A stretch of 60,000 nt of DNA from contig CM060733.1 of the NCBI GenBank assembly GCA_030704615.1, positions 31,436,001-31,496,000 on the forward strand, read 5' to 3'. The position numbers and the translations under genes are program-made. The DNA comes from Takakia lepidozioides (taxonomy: Eukaryota > Streptophyta > Takakiopsida > Takakiales > Takakiaceae). Of the stretch, positions 55,628 through 60,000 are shown piece after piece (the stretch's first letter is position 1; each line of letters opens with the position of its first letter). Below the pieces are notes generated by a model. That model was not told the DNA's origin. It searched no databases and saw only the letters and a program-made list of their open reading frames with translations.

Positions 55628-56812
55628 GTTTCCATTCTGGTTTGTTTCCGTGCTTCCGTGTACTGAACTGGAGAGTGTGCCTTGCAAGGTCACTGAGAAT
55701 GCGTACGTGCATACCCACATGGGCACATATGCTGTACAGGGTGAGGAAAACTGGTCTCACTAATCCGCAGATGTTTGCGGAAATGCTGGAGCCCGAGCTC
55801 ATTCAAAAAGCCGTTGCAAAAACAGACCGGACATGGTATCGTCTCACTATGGATGGAATGGTGGAGGTGATATACGAAGTAAGTCGTCCTCCAATTTCCC
55901 TCTGCTCATCCTTCCCCAATTTCCAGTAATCTTTCCACATGAATCGAATGTAACGCTTCTGCATGTTTTTGTTGGCAGTCAAACATCAAGCTGGATTTGG
56001 CCCATGCCAAACGCTTCTTCATGGAAAGTGAGGGGCAGGTCAAAACGTTGCAGTCATTGACTGAGCACTTGAAGGAAGCCGGTGTCAAGTCCAGAACCAA
56101 ATACAAGTCAAAGCTTGTGAAGCTGGTGGCAATTGCAGATCCGGCACTTGGAAAGGACTTCATCCCCGAGATTGCAAAACATTATTCTCAGGCCATGCAG
56201 CCGACCATGCAATTGGAGAAACTGCATCACCTCTCAACGGCATGTTGAGGCGAAAGAGAAGGTGAGGTTTCAATGCACTGCAGTTCCTTCCTAGCAATAG
56301 CCACTCTCTTCCAGCTCCTGACATTGGATCGGAAATGGCAGACACGGTGGCTGTCGATCTGGAATGCATCCGAGAGCATAAGGACAATGTGGTCTTTTCC
56401 ACTCGAAGTTTCCGACCCTGCAGTGGATGTGTGGCTCAACCGCATGACTTGGTGGTTCCAGGTAATTCAAGGTACTTCCCCAGATTTGCTTTTCTGAAAT
56501 GAATTCCCTGAACTGCTACGTGACAATGCATTTGGGAATCGCAGGTAATGTCGAATACGAAGGAGCAAGTCGTAATGCACACAAATTTGTTCGGCTTGTA
56601 CGTCAAATGGGATGGAACACAGACATTGGAAGACTACGTGACACGTTTCAGATGTGCGTACAAGGACAACCTCTTCGCCAGAGAGCTACAGACAGCAAGA
56701 AGGAGCGTGGAGTTTACACATCAGGAGGGAGCAGGGAAAGCTGCAATGCGAATTGTTTACAGGTGAAGCACAGCTGCCCTTGTATGCGAAGCCTGGTTAC
56801 GAGGTTTGTCTC

Positions 56813-56834
56813 GGAAATGCGGCACCGCATTCGC
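56813..56834. repeat. Palindrome in gene 2 intron 6
   Basis: GGAAATGCGGCACCGCATTCGC, one imperfect array palindrome, lies about 50 bases after the donor at 56763. Confidence 0.9.
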
Positions 56835-58074
56835 ATTTTATGTTTTCGGTGGCACTCTGCGAGTAGGTTCGTCCAATCTTATGCTCACGCATGCTGACTG
56901 CCTTGCAGGTATATGAAATACGTGCTCCTTCAGACAGGGGCCCTGGCTCAAGAGCCCCCGTTCTTCATGGCTTGGACCGTGGCGGGCCCAAGCTGTGTCT
57001 ACACACCCGAGATGCAGAAACAATGGCATCCCGCGCATCTCGTTGGATGCCCCTGGTACCTGGATATGTCTGGCGGTATTGTTGACGAGTCTGAGAAAGA
57101 TCTGCACGCCTTGGCAGAAGAGAAGAGAAAGGAAAGACGTGTCCCTGCTGGGCCAAAGTCGGCAAAGGAATCTGCTGCTCTGGAAGAATCCAGAAAGGCA
57201 GCTGAGATGGCACAAAAGACGGTGGATGCAGCTGTGCAGGCCCAACAGAAGGGGTCGAAGAAGAGGACTCGCCAGCAAGGAGCAGCTGTTGTGACACCCG
57301 CCAAAACGAAGAAGCAGAAACAGCATGTTCAGGAAGAGGGTGAGGAAGAGGACTCCGATGGAGACTTTGCAACCAGCCCACCCCCCCAAACGCAGGCTGC
57401 CTCCCCTGTGCCCACCGTTGTCACTAGAGGCACGAGAACTGGCTCGGCAAAGAAGGCACTCTTCAACCCCCCAGGGGGGCACCCTTTCGAGCCGGTGGAA
57501 ATGAAGAGGCCGAAAGTGGCTCCCGAAACAGTAGTCCAGTGTGTAAATGAGAGTTTCTTGGCGGCTTTGGATGGACGGGCAGCCAAGTTGGCATACATGA
57601 AGACCATGGAGGGTCTGAAGGGCAGAGCACTGAAGAAGGCGACTGCCGAAGAGCCTTCCGACACCCCAGGATTTCAGAATATGGTCTCGTTCTTTGAGAG
57701 GGTGTGTGCAGACAAGGATTGTAGGAGGGGCGGAAATGCCACCGAGTGGTCTTGCGATATGATCATCTTGGATATTCCGGACGGAGAGCCTGTGGAAGGA
57801 TTGCAAGCTTTGCCATCTTGGAACAGGTACTCGGAGGACTTTTGGAAGAAAGGATTCGGGCTTGCCCGCATGGTGTTGGACGACAGAGGCTGTGTGGTTG
57901 TCCTGGCGAGCAGAGGAAAAAACACTCAGACAGGAATTGCGAAGTGGACCCGCAAGAGCGCCGTCCCGATTCTGAAAAAGAAGTGGACGTGCATCAACAC
58001 ACTGGGCCTTCGGTCGGAAGGGAAGAAGGTGATTACGACACTGGCACTCGTCCATTCATTTGCTTGGGTGTTTT

Positions 58075-58095
58075 CAAATGCGGTGCCGCATTCGG
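58075..58095. repeat. Palindrome in gene 2 intron 7
   Basis: CAAATGCGGTGCCGCATTCGG lies about 45 bases after the donor near 58030. It is the third intron of this gene with one copy at a similar distance from the donor. Confidence 0.9.
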
Positions 58096-59386
58096 TTTCT
58101 AATCGTTCCCCCCTGTGTATGCAGACGAAGCAGTTCGATGCATACTGCTTTGAAGGAGAACTCCACCTTTGCGTTCCGGAAGGAGGGAGGAAAGGTTGAC
58201 CCGAACTGCAACCCCCTCGATTACGACGTTCTGTTCAACAACGTTCCCAAGGAACTTCTCCCTCATAGCCTCACTTCAACGGAACCCCTGCGGTACTCAC
58301 GGACTCGGAGCCCTGCCTTCATTCAGACAATTATGGAGACATGCACAGACGTGGAGGGTACAGTGCTCGACCTCATCTGTGGGACAGGTATGCATAATCT
58401 TGTTGTATGTTTTTCTGCAAACTCTCGTTATGCTTTCATTCGCAACCTTCTGAAGGGCCATGTCATAATGTGTGGATGGCATTGTAACAGGTGCCTCAAT
58501 GTGGGCTGGGCGGTTTTCCGACCGGCACCTCTTTGCCTACGAGGAGGATTCATCCGTGTGGGGATCCCATCTGGAAGGGCTGCAACGGAATGTTAAGGCT
58601 CCCAACAGAGCGGAAGTCTCCTCGGATTCGTCGGAGTCCGAGGAAGACACAGTGGACATTGATGCGGAGGAGAACCCGGAATACGAGTGAGTGCAAACAT
58701 TGTAAGTTTGCAAAGCCTTCTGGGTCATTTTTGTCAAACGAATTTCCCGACTGTGGTTCTCATTAGTCTCGTTGATGATTGTCATGTGCAGGATTGCAGG
58801 GTCCGGGTCGAAAGATGTAGGGCCTACACTTCCTGCCAGGAAGAATGTCCCGTTCTTTGCGAGGGCCGACTTCATGACGAGCCCGGTGAGGGACTACTCC
58901 CTTCCTAGTTATGCAGCTAAACTCGCAAATACAACGATTAGAAGAAGTGAGAATCCCAGTAAAGTAGAGCAGATTTTGGAGAGGGCTAGGGAGGACAGAA
59001 GGATAAGGAAAGAGTTGGCAGCAGCTCAGACAGGTAGACGGGTACGAAAGTACATATGTGATTCAGCGGATGAGAGCGACGCAGACAGGGAGGAAGACGA
59101 CCCAACGGAGGTGAGATGGAAGGGGAAGATGGGATTTTTGAAAGCTTGGCCAACGAGCAGTCCGCTGGAGATGAGAAAGGCACTGAGGGGGTGGAGGCGG
59201 AGCAGGACAGTCTAGAACAGGATGAGGATTCGGATGATTTTCAAGATTAATAGAATTATAATGAAGTCTCTGTAAATGTAAATTCTCTTCCAGAGTATAT
59301 AAAGGAAATTCTCCCCGACATTCGTGACCCCTCTCCAGTATGCATTCCAGCCACACAATCGCCCAAACCACGACGCTCCAAAAATC

Positions 59387-59941
59387 AGAAATGGGGCACC
59401 GCATTTCCAAAACAGGGGAGGGACTAAATTTTCCATTTCAATGTTGGCATAGTAAAAAGTAATCGGCCGATTGGAAATGCGGTGCCGCATTTCCAAAATT
59501 TCCTTTGTCCACACGCCAGTTTTGGCCTCTCCCGCTCATTGCATGGATGCCACCACGCTTACAGAGGTCGAACAAGGAGGTCGAACAAGGAGGTCGAACA
59601 AGGAGGTCAAGATGGCGGAATTGGAAATGCGGTGCCGCATTTCCATATTGGGGCTGGTCGTTGTTCGAACTCAAGGCCCATCAGCAAAAATTGGCACCGC
59701 ATTCCATTGTAAAAAAAAAGTCGATGACGGACATGGAAATGCGGCGCCGCATTTCCAGAACGGACATCGCAATTTGTCCATTTGCAGACCCTCTCACGGA
59801 AATGCGGTAACGCATTCCATCGAGCTGGTCGGAAATGGGTGCACTTTTCGAAGTGTTGGACGGAAATGCGGCACCGCATTCCCTTGTCCAAAAAGAAGTT
59901 TCCATTGCCAAGCTGGAAATGCCTCGCCGCATTTGCAATGC
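59387..59941. repeat. Palindrome cluster downstream of gene 2 (MULE-4)
   Basis: Copies start at about 59387, 59473, 59623, 59735, 59798, 59862 and 59915, with a half-site at 59693. The last steps are 63, 64 and 53. Centres are GGTGCC, GGCGCC, GGTAAC and GGCACC. This is the subterminal side of the element. Confidence 0.88.
59564..59611 (+). repeat. 13-bp tandem repeat
   Basis: GAGGTCGAACAAG is repeated three times in full and then ends in GAGGTCAAG, inside the downstream palindrome cluster. Confidence 0.9.
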
Positions 59942-60000
59942 CAACCTCGTTGTCTGTCCAATTTATAGACTCGTGTTGGTATTTCGTGTACCTGGACGGA

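Larger units (their letters stand above)
54053..59249 (+). pseudogene. Gene 2: ParB-like and DNA methyltransferase-like protein, MULE-4 copy
   Basis: Exon ends by GT-AG and homology: 2 ends 55575; 3, 55689-55878; 4, 55979-56261; 5, 56315-56461; 6, 56545-56762; 7, 56910-about 58029; 8, 58125-58387; 9, 58491-58686; 10, 58792-59249. Exon 1 (about 54053-54220) has RPRRKLRKLYFGRRP; its ATG is one frame off across a G run. Exon 2 ends with IPLYRMVSLPIVRQALPGDV and GKMFFVWDGNHRLLAWWEY, like a ParB/sulfiredoxin domain. Exon 7 has a basic, Ser/Thr-rich linker and CDMIILDIPDGEPVEGL (motif IV position), then FGLARMVLDDRGCVVVLAS. Exons 8-9 join as VLDLICGTGASMWAG and RHLFAYEED (motif I and SAM-binding acid). 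The C-terminus is acidic. One- and two-base deletions near 56245, 58152 and 59125 break the frame. Expected role: nuclear DNA binding and base methylation, both inferred. DIPD replaces the usual (D/N/S)PP(Y/F/W), so catalysis is doubtful. Confidence 0.7.
47320..60000 (+). mobile_element. MULE-4, two-gene Mutator-like element, runs off the window
   Basis: It starts GAGGTTTACTATTTCATGAGC inside the MULE-3 transposase gene. Order: transposase-side TIR, transposase on minus (48172-51761), palindrome array (52179-53703), gene 2 on plus (about 54053-59249), a second palindrome cluster (59387-59941). The other TIR must be right of 60000. It is a different lineage from MULE-1/2/3: its palindrome core has GC where theirs have TT/AA, and its proteins are only moderately similar to theirs. 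Confidence 0.88.

Overview
This window is eukaryotic, repeat-dense DNA built almost entirely from transposable elements; I see no convincing host gene. Ty3/gypsy retrotransposons with an initiator-Met-tRNA type primer site, Mutator-like (MULE) transposases with a SWIM zinc finger, GT-AG introns and many C-to-T stop mutations in CG/CHG context point to a streptophyte plant. A charophyte alga such as Chara is my best guess from the style of the proteins, but this is inference and was not searched.

Layout. 1-3341: 3' part of a gypsy element (copy A) with an unusual extra ORF (aORF). 3342-8466: truncated MULE-1 (transposase on -, then palindrome arrays). 8467-21247: a non-autonomous LTR element (truncated 5' LTR, primer site, gag, an ORF with 120-bp tandem repeats, 3' LTR) whose 3' LTR is split by MULE-2 (about 14553-20510), flanked by a 9-bp target duplication. 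21250-29547: gypsy copy B on + (protease, RT, RNase H, integrase, minisatellite, aORF, PPT, 3' LTR). 29548-30666: gypsy pol fragment on -. 30667-36436: gypsy copy C on - (LTR, aORF, minisatellite). 36437-47319: MULE-3. 47320-60000: MULE-4, inserted in the transposase gene of MULE-3 and running off the window.

The striking system is in the MULEs. A composite of the four copies gives one plan: TIR (GCTATTTCATGAGC type), a multi-exon gene 2 reading outward to that TIR, a central block of palindromes, and a divergent transposase gene reading outward to the other TIR. MULE-2, an internally deleted copy bracketed by one TSD, keeps the 3' ends of both genes, so both belong to one element. Gene 2 appears to encode a ParB/sulfiredoxin-like domain (DGNHRLLAW) followed by a beta-class (motif IV before motif I) DNA amino-methyltransferase-like domain (LDIPDG ... 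VLDLICGTGASMWAG).

The palindromes (core GAAATTCGGCGCCGAATTTC in MULE-1/2/3, GAAATGCGGCGCCGCATTTC in MULE-4) recur every 53 bp, about five helical turns, with a second sub-array at 96 bp. The spacing is shared by lineages whose cores and spacers differ, and the core changes are symmetric in both half-sites. Palindromes also sit in gene 2 introns. My working inference is that they are binding or modification sites for an element-encoded protein, possibly gene 2. Every copy here is damaged by stops and one-base indels, so activity would have to come from other copies. Distances and repeat positions were counted by eye from the numbered sequence.
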